From the NCBI GenBank assembly GCA_947498705.1, contig CANMLW010000010.1:62001-126000 (forward strand): a DNA stretch of 64,000 bases, given 5' to 3'. This DNA comes from an uncultured Aquimarina sp. Its GTDB lineage: Bacteria > Bacteroidota > Bacteroidia > Flavobacteriales > Flavobacteriaceae. Positions 45,671 to 54,332 of this stretch are shown here, in pieces. Position 1 is the stretch's first letter. Each line of letters begins with the position of its first letter. The notes under the pieces were generated by a model. That model was not told the DNA's origin. It made no database searches and saw nothing but the letters and a program-made list of their open reading frames with translations. The position numbers were made by a program, and so were the translations under genes.

Positions 45671-46426
45671 ATGACCACCATTATTATCGAAGATGAAAAA
45701 CCAGCCGCCCGAAGATTAAGTAGAATGCTAGGAGATCTCGACATAAAAGTAGATATCATGTTACATTCTGTACAAGAATCCATCGCATGGTTTACAGCCA
45801 ATGAGCATCCTGACCTTATTTTTTTAGATATTCAGCTTAGTGATGGGTTATCGTTCGAGATATTTGATGTCATAAAAATAAAAAGCTCAATCATATTTAC
45901 AACAGCTTATGACGAATATGCGTTGAAAGCTTTTAAATTAAATAGTATTGATTATTTACTAAAACCCATAGATGACGATGAACTAAAAACGGCAGTCGAT
46001 AAATATCAGGAAAGAATTCCTAAACAACAGCAACTACAAGTTGATTTTGAGGATATCAAAAAGTTATTGGTAAACCCCATGGATCGTGTCTATAAAAAAC
46101 GATTCACGGCAAAAGTTGGTCAACATCTTAAAATATTTTCTGTAGAGGAAATAGAATGTTTTTATTCTGAAAACAAAGGAACTTATCTTCATACTACAGA
46201 TAATAGAAACTATTTAATCGATACTACGTTAGAAGCTTTAGAAAAAGAACTTAACCCTCTACAATTTTTCAGAACCGGAAGAAAATTTTATATCAATATA
46301 AACGCTATAAAAGATATTATTTCCTACACCAATTCACGGTTACAGGTAAAGTTACATCATTTTGATGAACAGGAAATTATCGTTGCCCGTGAACGTGTGA
46401 AAGATTTTAAAGAGTGGTTGGAGTAA
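45671..46426 (+). CDS. LytTR-family response regulator
   Basis: This 251-aa protein has a receiver (1-118) with an acidic pocket 'IIIEDEKPAARR', phospho-acceptor Asp53 ('LIFLDIQLSDG'), Thr in 'IIFTTAYDEY' and Lys in 'YLLKPIDDDE', all canonical. The LytTR DNA-binding domain (about 145-251) shows 'YKKRFTAKVGQHLKIFSVEEIECFYSE', in pieces, and 'FFRTGRKFYININAI'. It is the last gene of the receptor-kinase-2TM unit and the cognate of the kinase in it. Its targets probably include the unit itself. Confidence 0.92.
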   Translation: MTTIIIEDEKPAARRLSRMLGDLDIKVDIMLHSVQESIAWFTANEHPDLIFLDIQLSDGLSFEIFDVIKIKSSIIFTTAYDEYALKAFKLNSIDYLLKPIDDDELKTAVDKYQERIPKQQQLQVDFEDIKKLLVNPMDRVYKKRFTAKVGQHLKIFSVEEIECFYSENKGTYLHTTDNRNYLIDTTLEALEKELNPLQFFRTGRKFYININAIKDIISYTNSRLQVKLHHFDEQEIIVARERVKDFKEWLE

Positions 46427-46431
46427 TTTTT

Positions 46432-47235
46432 TTAATACTCCCACTGTCTTTTTTTATTTAGCGCTTCTTCTGCTTCGAGTTCTGCTTGTGGGATTACTTT
46501 AAGAAAAGAAGGATGTTGTTCGATTGCGTATTCTAATTTACCTACTATATCCTCTATAGAATCATTTTCATAATCGATTTCGAGAGGTTTCTTAATTACC
46601 ATCGATTGCAAAATTCCTTTCTTTTTGATACGAACTCCTTTCTTATCAAAAGACCTTCGAAAACCATCGATAACAATAGGGATTACAACCGGTTTATATT
46701 TTCTTATGATATGAGCTGTTCCCTTTCGAATAGGTTTAAAGGGTTTGGTGGTTCCTTGCGGAAACGTAATTACCCATCCATCTTCGAGTGCTCTTGAGAT
46801 ATTGGTAATATCACTCATTTTTACCTGACGATTTACCTCTTTTCCTTTCTCTCTCCAGGTTCGCTCTACAGTAATAGCCCCAGCATATGCCAAAACTCTA
46901 GCCAATAAACCGGCCTTCATCGTTTCTTTTGCAGCTACATAATATAGATTCATTTTAGGTTGCCATAAGTAGCCAACATTTTTTATAGAATCTGTACGAC
47001 CGCTTAAACTGGCATTAAATACATGAAACATTGCCACTACATCAGCAAAATAGGTCTGATGATTCGATACAAATAACACATTATTATCTGGTAAATCTTT
47101 AAAAACTTCACTTCCTTCTATCTGTAGTTCATTAAAACCGCGATAACGTCTATGTGTTAAGCCCCCCATAATACGGATAAGCCATTTTTTTAAGAATAAT
47201 ATGTGACCAAATGGATTTCTTTTAAATAATCCCAT
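46432..47235 (-). CDS. 1-acyl-sn-glycerol-3-phosphate acyltransferase family protein (PlsC-like)
   Basis: This 267-aa membrane-associated acyltransferase has the catalytic HX4D motif as 'NHQTYFAD', and the second glycerophosphate motif reads 'FPQGTTK' rather than the usual 'FPEGTR'. 'KGTAHIIRKYKPVVIPIVIDGF' is typical of the third and fourth motifs. It probably acylates lysophosphatidate or another lipid; the Gln for Glu change may alter specificity. Convergent with the LytTR gene with a 5-bp gap. Confidence 0.85.
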   Translation of the reverse strand: MGLFKRNPFGHILFLKKWLIRIMGGLTHRRYRGFNELQIEGSEVFKDLPDNNVLFVSNHQTYFADVVAMFHVFNASLSGRTDSIKNVGYLWQPKMNLYYVAAKETMKAGLLARVLAYAGAITVERTWREKGKEVNRQVKMSDITNISRALEDGWVITFPQGTTKPFKPIRKGTAHIIRKYKPVVIPIVIDGFRRSFDKKGVRIKKKGILQSMVIKKPLEIDYENDSIEDIVGKLEYAIEQHPSFLKVIPQAELEAEEALNKKRQWEY

Positions 47236-47278
47236 AAGTATATAATCGGTTGTCCTTTAAAACCGCAAATATACAAAA

Positions 47279-47923
47279 TCATAATTCCAAAGAGGTCTTA
47301 AAAAGTGTTTTAAGCTCGCTAAGCATCATAGCTGTTGCTCCCCAAACCGTATAACCTTTTAAATCAAAGGATGGTACCTCAATATTTTTTGCATAGGAAG
47401 TTGATAATATTTTAGAAGCAACATTGTTTTCATCAAGTAATTCTTGTATCGGTACTTCGATCACTTTGGCCACTTCTTCTTCCTGAATAACAAAATCGGG
47501 TCGATCTTCGGTATATCCCAAAAACGGGTGCACCCAAAAATTAGAAGGTGGTATATATACTTTTGTTAGTGGTTTTAATACTTTAACCTTACTTATTTCT
47601 ACCCCAACTTCTTCTTCTGTTTCTCGCAGTGCCGTCATGGTATAATCTTCATCATATTTTTCGACCTTCCCTCCTGGTAATGCTACTTGTCCAGAATGTA
47701 CTCCTTTATATATCGGTCGCAAAATAAGTACAAAATGGGTACTACTTTTTACTGGGTAAAAAAGCATCATTACCGCAGCATTTCTAGGTTTTTTTTCTTC
47801 CAGATTAAGTCGGTCCAGTTCCATTTTTCTGACTTCTGGAGCCATAATGTAGTGCGAAGATTCTCCAGGTACTGACATTTTTTCTATTTTTGGAATTAAA
47901 TTTTTAAACGTATCAAATGTCAT
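47279..47923 (-). CDS. NUDIX hydrolase, CoA pyrophosphatase-like
   Basis: This 214-aa protein has a complete Nudix box: 'GGKVEKYDEDYTMTALRETEEEVGV' in pieces, satisfying Gx5Ex7REUxEExGU. The upstream 'NAAVMMLFYPV...FVLILRP' and 'HSGQVALPGG' motif match the CoA-diphosphatase subgroup (NudL/YeaB-like). It would cleave CoA or related nucleoside diphosphates. Its start codon lies inside the start region of the divergent cyclophilin gene (7-bp overlap). Confidence 0.87.
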   Translation of the reverse strand: MTFDTFKNLIPKIEKMSVPGESSHYIMAPEVRKMELDRLNLEEKKPRNAAVMMLFYPVKSSTHFVLILRPIYKGVHSGQVALPGGKVEKYDEDYTMTALRETEEEVGVEISKVKVLKPLTKVYIPPSNFWVHPFLGYTEDRPDFVIQEEEVAKVIEVPIQELLDENNVASKILSTSYAKNIEVPSFDLKGYTVWGATAMMLSELKTLFKTSLEL

Positions 47924-48663
47924 TTACCCGGTCAATTTTATGTTTCTGTACTATTATTACCTTATTCTCTAATTGTGAAGATACACAATCTAAAAAAAAT
48001 AAGCAGAATATTGAAAGGGTTAATATTACAGATAGTCTAAAAATAAAAGATAATACTCTTGACACTTTAAATAAGGAAGGGGATAAAAAAGAAGAGCATC
48101 TAAATCAGGAACCTTTTAAACTTACCAATAAGAATCTTAGAGAATTTATGGAAGCTTATGGAAAGGAAAATCCTGAAACACTGGTTAGACTGAAAACAAC
48201 TTATGGTAATATACATATCCGTCTTTATAAACAAACTCCTCTTCATAGGGCAAATTTCATCTACCTGGTTAAACAAAAATATTTTGATGAAACTTTTTTC
48301 TATCGAGTAGCAAAAGGGTTTGTTATACAAGGAGGCAATAGTGATCGCCAGGAAATGGCGGCAAAACGTTTTCAAATAGGAGAATATACAGTTCCTCAAG
48401 AACAAGTAAAAGGCCTGAGACACACCAGAGGTTCTGTCGCTTTATCAAAACAATGGGAACACAACCCTTCTAACCGTTCTACACCGTTTGAGTTTTTTAT
48501 TGTGGTTGCCAAAAAAGGTGCGTTTCATCTTGATGGAGAACATACTATTTTTGGTAAAGTCATAAAAGGGATGAACGTAGTCGATAAAATTTCGAATGTA
48601 CCTGTTGATAGTAGTGAATGGCCTAAAGAAAATATATTTATTACAGCAGAAATAATACGATAA
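47917..48663 (+). CDS. Cyclophilin-type peptidyl-prolyl cis-trans isomerase lipoprotein
   Basis: This 248-aa lipoprotein has a short signal with lipobox 'LFSNC' (Cys20), a charged linker to about 75, and a cyclophilin domain (about 88-248). It carries 'TFFYRVAKGFVIQGG' (Arg and Phe catalytic-site residues kept; the usual FHR His is Tyr), 'FEFFIVVAKKGAFHLDGEHTIFG' and 'VVDKI'. It assists folding of exported proteins in the periplasm. No other in-frame ATG follows early, which supports the start although it overlaps the divergent NUDIX gene. Confidence 0.88.
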   Translation: MSFTRSILCFCTIITLFSNCEDTQSKKNKQNIERVNITDSLKIKDNTLDTLNKEGDKKEEHLNQEPFKLTNKNLREFMEAYGKENPETLVRLKTTYGNIHIRLYKQTPLHRANFIYLVKQKYFDETFFYRVAKGFVIQGGNSDRQEMAAKRFQIGEYTVPQEQVKGLRHTRGSVALSKQWEHNPSNRSTPFEFFIVVAKKGAFHLDGEHTIFGKVIKGMNVVDKISNVPVDSSEWPKENIFITAEIIR

Positions 48664-48714
48664 CCCCTAATAACCTTTTTATACTTCGACCAATAATAAC
48701 TCACATACTTTGAA

Positions 48715-49431
48715 CTATAATTTTTGTGTATAATAATTATAGTCGGCCAGTACCCTATCTACAAAATGCAGTGGTTTTTCGTTTGGTGTGACATCCATCA
48801 AAGAACTTACTTTCTTAGAGAGTTCTAAGATAACACTATGATTTCCTTCTCGCTTTGCATCTGTATAAATGGTTTTTATTTTACGTATTTCCTCATCACT
48901 AAAAACAGTAACCTGAGAATATACAGGTACATAATCTTCGGGAATATCTACCAAAATGGTTTGGCTTAGTTTAACATGTTGTTTCTCACTAATAACTGTT
49001 GTTCCGGCTGCCATATCTCCTAAACGCTGCCCTCTTCCGTTCATCAAAATAGTCACAACAGCTACCCCTCCAAAAGCCAAAGATATATCCAATAGCCTAA
49101 GCAACCATCTTATCAAATAATTTGAAAACGCTGGTCTAGAACCATCTAATCTAACCACTTTGATCTTCATGGTTGCCTTTCCCGGCGTCTTACCATCCCA
49201 AAAAGTTTCCCACAATAAAAAATACAAAAACGGGGGTAACCCCAATATAAGCATAATAGCCCATTGATCTTTTAACTCTACGGCAATAGCTTCAAGTATA
49301 AATATCATCATTATGAAATAAGCAATAATGATCACAATATCTATTAGATACGCCAAAATGCGCTCTCCTATTCCTGCAGCGTTTTGTTGAATACTAACAT
49401 TTTGAGCGGTTTCTATTTGAAAATTATCCAT
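48715..49431 (-). CDS. RDD family membrane protein
   Basis: This 238-aa inner-membrane protein has an RDD domain (about 20-155): 'GERILAYLIDIVIIIAYFIMM', a second helix with 'LILGLPPFLYFLLWETFWDGKTPGK', then 'YLIRWLLRLLDI' and 'GQRLGDMAAGT'. The C-terminal about 80 residues are cytoplasmic. It is divergent from the SpoIIM gene by 36 bp, an arrangement seen repeatedly in Bacteroidota, so it belongs functionally to the SpoIIM/DUF4129/MoxR group. The exact role is unknown; some RDD proteins are ion exchangers. Confidence 0.87.
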   Translation of the reverse strand: MDNFQIETAQNVSIQQNAAGIGERILAYLIDIVIIIAYFIMMIFILEAIAVELKDQWAIMLILGLPPFLYFLLWETFWDGKTPGKATMKIKVVRLDGSRPAFSNYLIRWLLRLLDISLAFGGVAVVTILMNGRGQRLGDMAAGTTVISEKQHVKLSQTILVDIPEDYVPVYSQVTVFSDEEIRKIKTIYTDAKREGNHSVILELSKKVSSLMDVTPNEKPLHFVDRVLADYNYYTQKL

Positions 49432-49467
49432 TAATTATGTTTCTTTGATCTTCTTAATTTTTGGTAC

Positions 49468-50433
49468 ATGCGTGAAGCGGCTTTTGTTAGGCAAAATAAA
49501 GATAAATGGTTAAAATTCGAAAGTGTTCTGATCAATAATGCACAAATCACTCCTGATGAACTTTCTGATTTATATATAGAAATCACAGATCATCTAAGTT
49601 ATGCACAAACATTTTATCCAAATAGCCAAACTTTAAACTACCTAAATGGTCTGGCCTCTAACGCCCACCAAAAAATTTATAAAACAAAAAAAGAGAAAAA
49701 AAATAAAATATATTCTTTCTGGGTAAAAGAATTTCCATTAGAATTCTACTATTATCAAAAAGAACTATTAATCGCTTTTCTAATAGCTGTGCTTTTTACA
49801 GCTATTGGAGCATACTCTTCTGCCACAGACGGTGCTTTTGTAAGATCTATATTAGGGGATGCCTACGTAAATATGACCTTAGAAAATATAGAAAAGAAAG
49901 ATCCTATGGCAGTTTACAAACAAATGGAAGAAACCAATATGTTTTTGGGCATCACTATCAACAATATTAGAGTAGCACTAAATTGCTTTATTTTAGGAGT
50001 TCTATTTGGTCTGGGTACTGTTTATATGCTTATGCAAAACTTTATCATGTTGGGCTCATTTCAGTATTTCTTTTATGACAAAGGACTTTTGTGGGAGAGT
50101 GCAAGGACAATTTGGATTCATGGAACCATCGAAATTTCTGTAATTATAATTGCAGGATGTGCAGGTTTGGTGGTTGGCAAATCAATTTTGTTTCCCGAAA
50201 CCTATACCCGACTCACTTCTTTTGTAAAAGGAGTAAAATCAGGATTAAAAATTGTGATTAGCACCATTCCTTTTTTTATTCTGGCAGGCTTTTTAGAGGG
50301 ATTTGTTACCAGACATACCGAAATGCCCGATATATTAGCCATTACAATCATATCTATTTCATTAGGGTTAATCCTTTTTTATTATGTAATTTACCCTAGA
50401 CAACTATACAATAAACTAAACAATGAACAATAA
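49468..50433 (+). CDS. Stage II sporulation protein M family membrane protein (SpoIIM-like)
   Basis: This 321-aa protein has a cytoplasmic N-terminus (about 1-95) and about six membrane helices from residue 97, including 'LIAFLIAVLFTAIGAY', 'LNCFILGVLFGLGTVYMLMQNFIMLG', 'TIEISVIIIAGCAGLVVGKSI', and 'ISTIPFFILAGFLEGFVT'. These are the SpoIIM superfamily signatures. The organism is not expected to sporulate; in this context the protein is probably an envelope factor acting with the MoxR/DUF58 genes downstream. Overlaps the next gene by 11 bp. Confidence 0.87.
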   Translation: MREAAFVRQNKDKWLKFESVLINNAQITPDELSDLYIEITDHLSYAQTFYPNSQTLNYLNGLASNAHQKIYKTKKEKKNKIYSFWVKEFPLEFYYYQKELLIAFLIAVLFTAIGAYSSATDGAFVRSILGDAYVNMTLENIEKKDPMAVYKQMEETNMFLGITINNIRVALNCFILGVLFGLGTVYMLMQNFIMLGSFQYFFYDKGLLWESARTIWIHGTIEISVIIIAGCAGLVVGKSILFPETYTRLTSFVKGVKSGLKIVISTIPFFILAGFLEGFVTRHTEMPDILAITIISISLGLILFYYVIYPRQLYNKLNNEQ

Positions 50434-51295
50434 TTATATAGAGTTTAAGAAAAAAAGAGAACTTGGTGAGATCTTATCAGACACTTTTGCTTTTCTAAGA
50501 CAAAATGGTAAATCTTTATTATCTGTTTTACTAAAAACATCAGGAATTCCTTTTGTTCTGTTATTACTTGCTTCAGCATATTACACTTATTCTACTGGTA
50601 ATATGTTTGATCCTGTATCCATTCAAAACGGTAATGTATTTAACTCTGGAGGTCTTTTTATTTCTCTTTTAGCAATGCTCATAACATTGCTTATCTTTTA
50701 TGGATTACTTTTTGGTACCGTTTTGCATTATATCAAAGCCTATATAGAAAATAAAGGAACTATTAATACCGAAGCTGTTACACAAGGAGTCAAGAAGGAT
50801 TTTGGTAATATCATAGGTTTAGGAATACTTTCTGGTATGATTACCTTTTTTGGATTCATATTTTGTTTGATACCTGGTATTTATTTATATGTGCCTATGA
50901 GTTTAGTTTTTTCGATACTAGTATTTAGAAATATGAGCATTTCTGATACGATAAGTGAAAGTTTTGCTCTTGTAAAAAATGAATGGTGGATCACTTTTGC
51001 CACATTTTTTGTTATAGGAATTATAATATGGCTGATAAGTACTGTGTTTTCTATTCCAGCTCTTATTTATATGTTTACAAAATCTTTTACTGCCGCAACA
51101 GAAAGTACAATGAGTGACTCTTCTGCAGTGTTCGATTGGGTTTTTATTGCTTTAAATACATTGGCCTCTGCAGCGCAGTATATTTTATATATCATATCTG
51201 CGGTTTCTACTGCATTCGTTTATTACAATCTAAATGAGAAAAAACATGCTACTGGGGCTTTTGAGCAAATTGATTCATTAGGTAAATCAGAATAA
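50423..51295 (+). CDS. Multi-pass membrane protein, DUF in SpoIIM-MoxR operon
   Basis: This 290-aa membrane protein has a short cytoplasmic N-terminus with 'ELGEILSDTFAFLRQNGKSLL', then about six helices. The 'GLGILSGMITFFGFIFCLIPGIYLYVPMSLVFSILVF' segment resembles the membrane domain of glycerophosphodiesterase-like (GDPD membrane) proteins. It has no catalytic motif. It overlaps the SpoIIM gene by 11 bp and leaves 1 bp to the next gene. Confidence 0.7.
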   Translation: MNNNYIEFKKKRELGEILSDTFAFLRQNGKSLLSVLLKTSGIPFVLLLLASAYYTYSTGNMFDPVSIQNGNVFNSGGLFISLLAMLITLLIFYGLLFGTVLHYIKAYIENKGTINTEAVTQGVKKDFGNIIGLGILSGMITFFGFIFCLIPGIYLYVPMSLVFSILVFRNMSISDTISESFALVKNEWWITFATFFVIGIIIWLISTVFSIPALIYMFTKSFTAATESTMSDSSAVFDWVFIALNTLASAAQYILYIISAVSTAFVYYNLNEKKHATGAFEQIDSLGKSE

Positions 51296-51296
51296 G

Positions 51297-52046
51297 TTGA
51301 AGGTAATTTATTGCTTATTATTTATTGTACCTTTTTCTGTGTCTTCTATGATACAGGACACCCTTTGCAATACACATAATAAAGAGGTATTGTTTGATTT
51401 GGTTTCTGAACAAAAACCATTTCAATTTGACGATGCAAAAATAGAAGACTTTCGCTCACAAGATGATTTTAATTATACAGAATATGTAGCACCTGATAAC
51501 TGGTGGACACATTTTAAGAATTGGATTAGTCAATTATGGTCCAAATTTATATCATGGGTTTTTGGAATAGATGAAGTAAGTGGTTTTTGGTTAGTGTTTT
51601 TTAAACTACTCCCCTACCTTTTGGTTATTGCAGTGTTGTTTTTATTAGGTTGGTTATTTATGAAAGTAAATCCAAGTGATATGCTATTCGAAAAACAAGC
51701 TCCACCTCAAGTCGCACTTACAGAAGATGAAGACATTATTCAAAATGAAAATATTAATCAATTAATCGATCATGCATTGGTACAAAAAAATTATCGATTA
51801 GCAATTCGATATTATTATCTATTAGTGCTCAAAAAATTATCTGATTCTGAATTGATCCAATGGGAATCACAAAAAACAAACACCGATTATATTAGTGAAC
51901 TTACCGATACAACAGTTCAAAAACAGTTTACATCTATTACAAGGCTTTATAACTTTATATGGTATGGAAGTTTTGAAATTAATGAAAAAGCCTATTTGGA
52001 AGCTGCAAAAGAGTTTTCTGCATTAACCCATAGTATTCAAGATTAA
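51297..52046 (+). CDS. DUF4129 domain-containing membrane protein (TTG start)
   Basis: This 249-aa protein begins with TTG, one base after the upstream stop, giving a signal-like N-terminus ('KVIYCLLFIVPFSVSS'); the next ATG at residue 17 would lose it. One membrane helix (about 100-122) separates an exported segment from a cytoplasmic DUF4129 domain (about 150-249, 'HALVQKNYRLAIRYYYLLVLKKL', 'IWYGSFEINEKAYL'). DUF4129 proteins accompany MoxR/DUF58 operons across bacteria and may have transglutaminase-linked roles. Confidence 0.8.
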   Translation: MKVIYCLLFIVPFSVSSMIQDTLCNTHNKEVLFDLVSEQKPFQFDDAKIEDFRSQDDFNYTEYVAPDNWWTHFKNWISQLWSKFISWVFGIDEVSGFWLVFFKLLPYLLVIAVLFLLGWLFMKVNPSDMLFEKQAPPQVALTEDEDIIQNENINQLIDHALVQKNYRLAIRYYYLLVLKKLSDSELIQWESQKTNTDYISELTDTTVQKQFTSITRLYNFIWYGSFEINEKAYLEAAKEFSALTHSIQD

Positions 52047-52049
52047 AAG

Positions 52050-53261
52050 ATGACTGGAAAAACAAAAATACTTATCATTTTTTTAATCGGTATTATCGGT
52101 TTATTTGTTTACCTCGAGGCTAATGAACCAACACCTATAAATTGGTTTCCGAGTTATGCCAAAACCGACAAAATTCCTTTAGGCACCTATGTATTGCATG
52201 ATCTTATAAAATCATCTTCTAGCCTTTCTGATTTTAAAGATATTAACCAACCTCCTTACGAATATATCTCTGAAAATGATTCTATTCAAGGAACCTATAT
52301 CTTTGTTAATGGGTCGGTAAACTTTGGAAATGAAGAACTCGACAAATTACTTAGTTGGGTAGAAAAAGGCAATACTCTTTTTATTTCGGCAAAAAATATC
52401 GAAAATAAATTATTAGACACTCTTAAAGTAACGGTTGATAACTTGGTGTTAATTCAAGAAACCTCTACAAAACCATTGGTAAATTTAACCAATGCTAATT
52501 TGAAACAAGAAGTTCCTTTTTTATATGATAGGGATATTTATAATCCCTATTTTGATAAGATTGATACGTTAAAAACACAAGTTTTAGGAATCACCCAGCT
52601 ATATAGAGATACGCTACAAATAAATAATCCAAAAGTAAACTATATTCAAAACTCTTTTGGAAAAGGTAAAATTTTGTTACATACCTTCCCCGAGGCTTTT
52701 GGAAACTATTTTTTGCTAACCGATACCAATTATACATATACCCAAAACGTATTGGCATATATAAATCCTGCACGACGTATTCTTTGGGACAATTATTATA
52801 AATCTGGAAAAACCTTTTACAGTTCTCCCCTTTTTCTTCTTTTAAGCAATCGCTACCTAAAATGGGCCTATTATTTTATACTTATTGGCGTGGTACTCTT
52901 TGTTATTTTTGAAGGGAAACGAAAACAACGAAGTATCCCTATTATCAATCCATTAAAAAATCAAAGCATCGCTTTTACAAGAACTATAAGTGGTATGTAC
53001 TTCGAAAAACAAAAGCATAAAGAAATTGCTACAAAGCAAAACTTATTATTTTTGGAATATGTACGTAATGTTCTAAGAATACCAACCAATAAGCTTACTG
53101 AAAAAACAATTCAAGATATTGCGACCAGAAGTAACAATACTATAGAAGACACCAAAGCACTATTTAGGTATTTTGATGAAATCAGTAAAAAACAAACCAT
53201 CGAAAAAGCAGAGTTAATGAGAATGTATGAATTAATTAATGCTTTCAAAAACAGATCATAA
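52050..53261 (+). CDS. DUF4350 domain-containing membrane protein
   Basis: This 403-aa protein has an N-terminal membrane helix (about 7-24), an exported DUF4350 domain (about 40-250, 'GTYVLHDLIKSS', 'GNTLFISAKN', 'GKGKILLHTFPEAFGNYFL'), a second helix (about 270-288) and a helical cytoplasmic tail ('TISGMYFEKQKHKEIATKQNLLF'). The family forms a GATase-like fold and is always near MoxR/DUF58 genes. It starts 4 bp after the DUF4129 stop. Confidence 0.8.
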   Translation: MTGKTKILIIFLIGIIGLFVYLEANEPTPINWFPSYAKTDKIPLGTYVLHDLIKSSSSLSDFKDINQPPYEYISENDSIQGTYIFVNGSVNFGNEELDKLLSWVEKGNTLFISAKNIENKLLDTLKVTVDNLVLIQETSTKPLVNLTNANLKQEVPFLYDRDIYNPYFDKIDTLKTQVLGITQLYRDTLQINNPKVNYIQNSFGKGKILLHTFPEAFGNYFLLTDTNYTYTQNVLAYINPARRILWDNYYKSGKTFYSSPLFLLLSNRYLKWAYYFILIGVVLFVIFEGKRKQRSIPIINPLKNQSIAFTRTISGMYFEKQKHKEIATKQNLLFLEYVRNVLRIPTNKLTEKTIQDIATRSNNTIEDTKALFRYFDEISKKQTIEKAELMRMYELINAFKNRS

Positions 53262-53289
53262 AAAGTAGTCATATATAAACAAAGGATTC

Positions 53290-54330
53290 ATGGAAAACGA
53301 AGAAACTACCAACGCTGCAAACTCAGAACAAGAGATACAACAAGAAGCATCAGCATCTAGTTTAGGATTTCAGGATAGAATCAATCTTGCCGAGTTGCAA
53401 CAAGCTGTCGAAAAGTTAAAACAAGAGTTAGCAAAAGTAATTATTGGGCAACATGATTTTATAGAGTTACTCATTGTTTCTCTTTTATCCAATGGCCATG
53501 TACTCATAGAAGGAGTACCCGGAATTGCTAAGACAATTACTGCAAAACTATTTGCAAAAGCATTTAAAACCGATTTTAGCAGAATCCAATTCACTCCAGA
53601 TTTAATGCCAAGTGATGTTTTAGGTACCTCTGTTCTAAATATGAAAACCAGCGAATTCGAATTTAAAAAAGGGCCCATTTTTTCAAACATGGTTCTTATC
53701 GATGAGATTAACCGAGCTCCGGCAAAAACACAAGCCGCATTGTTCGAAGTTATGGAAGAAAAACAGGTTACAATCGATGGAATTATGTACCCCATGGCGC
53801 CTCCCTTTATGGTACTGGCAACCCAAAATCCGGTTGAACAAGAAGGAACCTACGCCTTACCTGAAGCACAATTAGACCGTTTTTTATTTAAAATTAAAGT
53901 TGATTACCCTACATTCGAAGAAGAGGTTACAATTCTTAAGACTCACCACGACCGCAAAATGGCAAAACCAATGGAAGTGGTAACTCCGGTATTAACTCCA
54001 GAGCAACTGTTAGATTTTAAATCAAAAACACAAGAGGTTATTATAGAAGATAAGATTTTGAGTTATATTGCAGAAATAGTTACCAAAACCAGAACACACC
54101 CTCATTTATATTTAGGAGGATCACCAAGAGCATCTCTTGCAATTATGAATGCTTCTAAAGCTTTTGCAGCAATTAGTGGTAGAGATTTTGTAACTCCAGA
54201 GGATATTAAAAAATCTTTGTTTCCCGTTTTAAGACATCGTATTATTTTATCCCCAGAACGTGAAATGGAAGGTATGACAACAGAAAACGTAATAGAAATG
54301 ATCCTACAATCTGTAGAAATACCTCGTTAG
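53290..54330 (+). CDS. MoxR family AAA+ ATPase
   Basis: This 346-aa cytoplasmic ATPase has Walker A 'GVPGIAKT', Walker B 'LIDEINRAPAKTQ', sensor 1 'VLATQNPVEQEGTY', sensor 2 and arginine-finger regions in 'LGGSPRASLAIMNASKAFA', and 'PEAQLDRFLFK'. It is a canonical MoxR chaperone. It lies 28 bp after DUF4350 and 2 bp before the DUF58 gene. It probably remodels or matures the VWA-like DUF58 partner. Confidence 0.93.
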   Translation: MENEETTNAANSEQEIQQEASASSLGFQDRINLAELQQAVEKLKQELAKVIIGQHDFIELLIVSLLSNGHVLIEGVPGIAKTITAKLFAKAFKTDFSRIQFTPDLMPSDVLGTSVLNMKTSEFEFKKGPIFSNMVLIDEINRAPAKTQAALFEVMEEKQVTIDGIMYPMAPPFMVLATQNPVEQEGTYALPEAQLDRFLFKIKVDYPTFEEEVTILKTHHDRKMAKPMEVVTPVLTPEQLLDFKSKTQEVIIEDKILSYIAEIVTKTRTHPHLYLGGSPRASLAIMNASKAFAAISGRDFVTPEDIKKSLFPVLRHRIILSPEREMEGMTTENVIEMILQSVEIPR

Positions 54331-54332
54331 TT

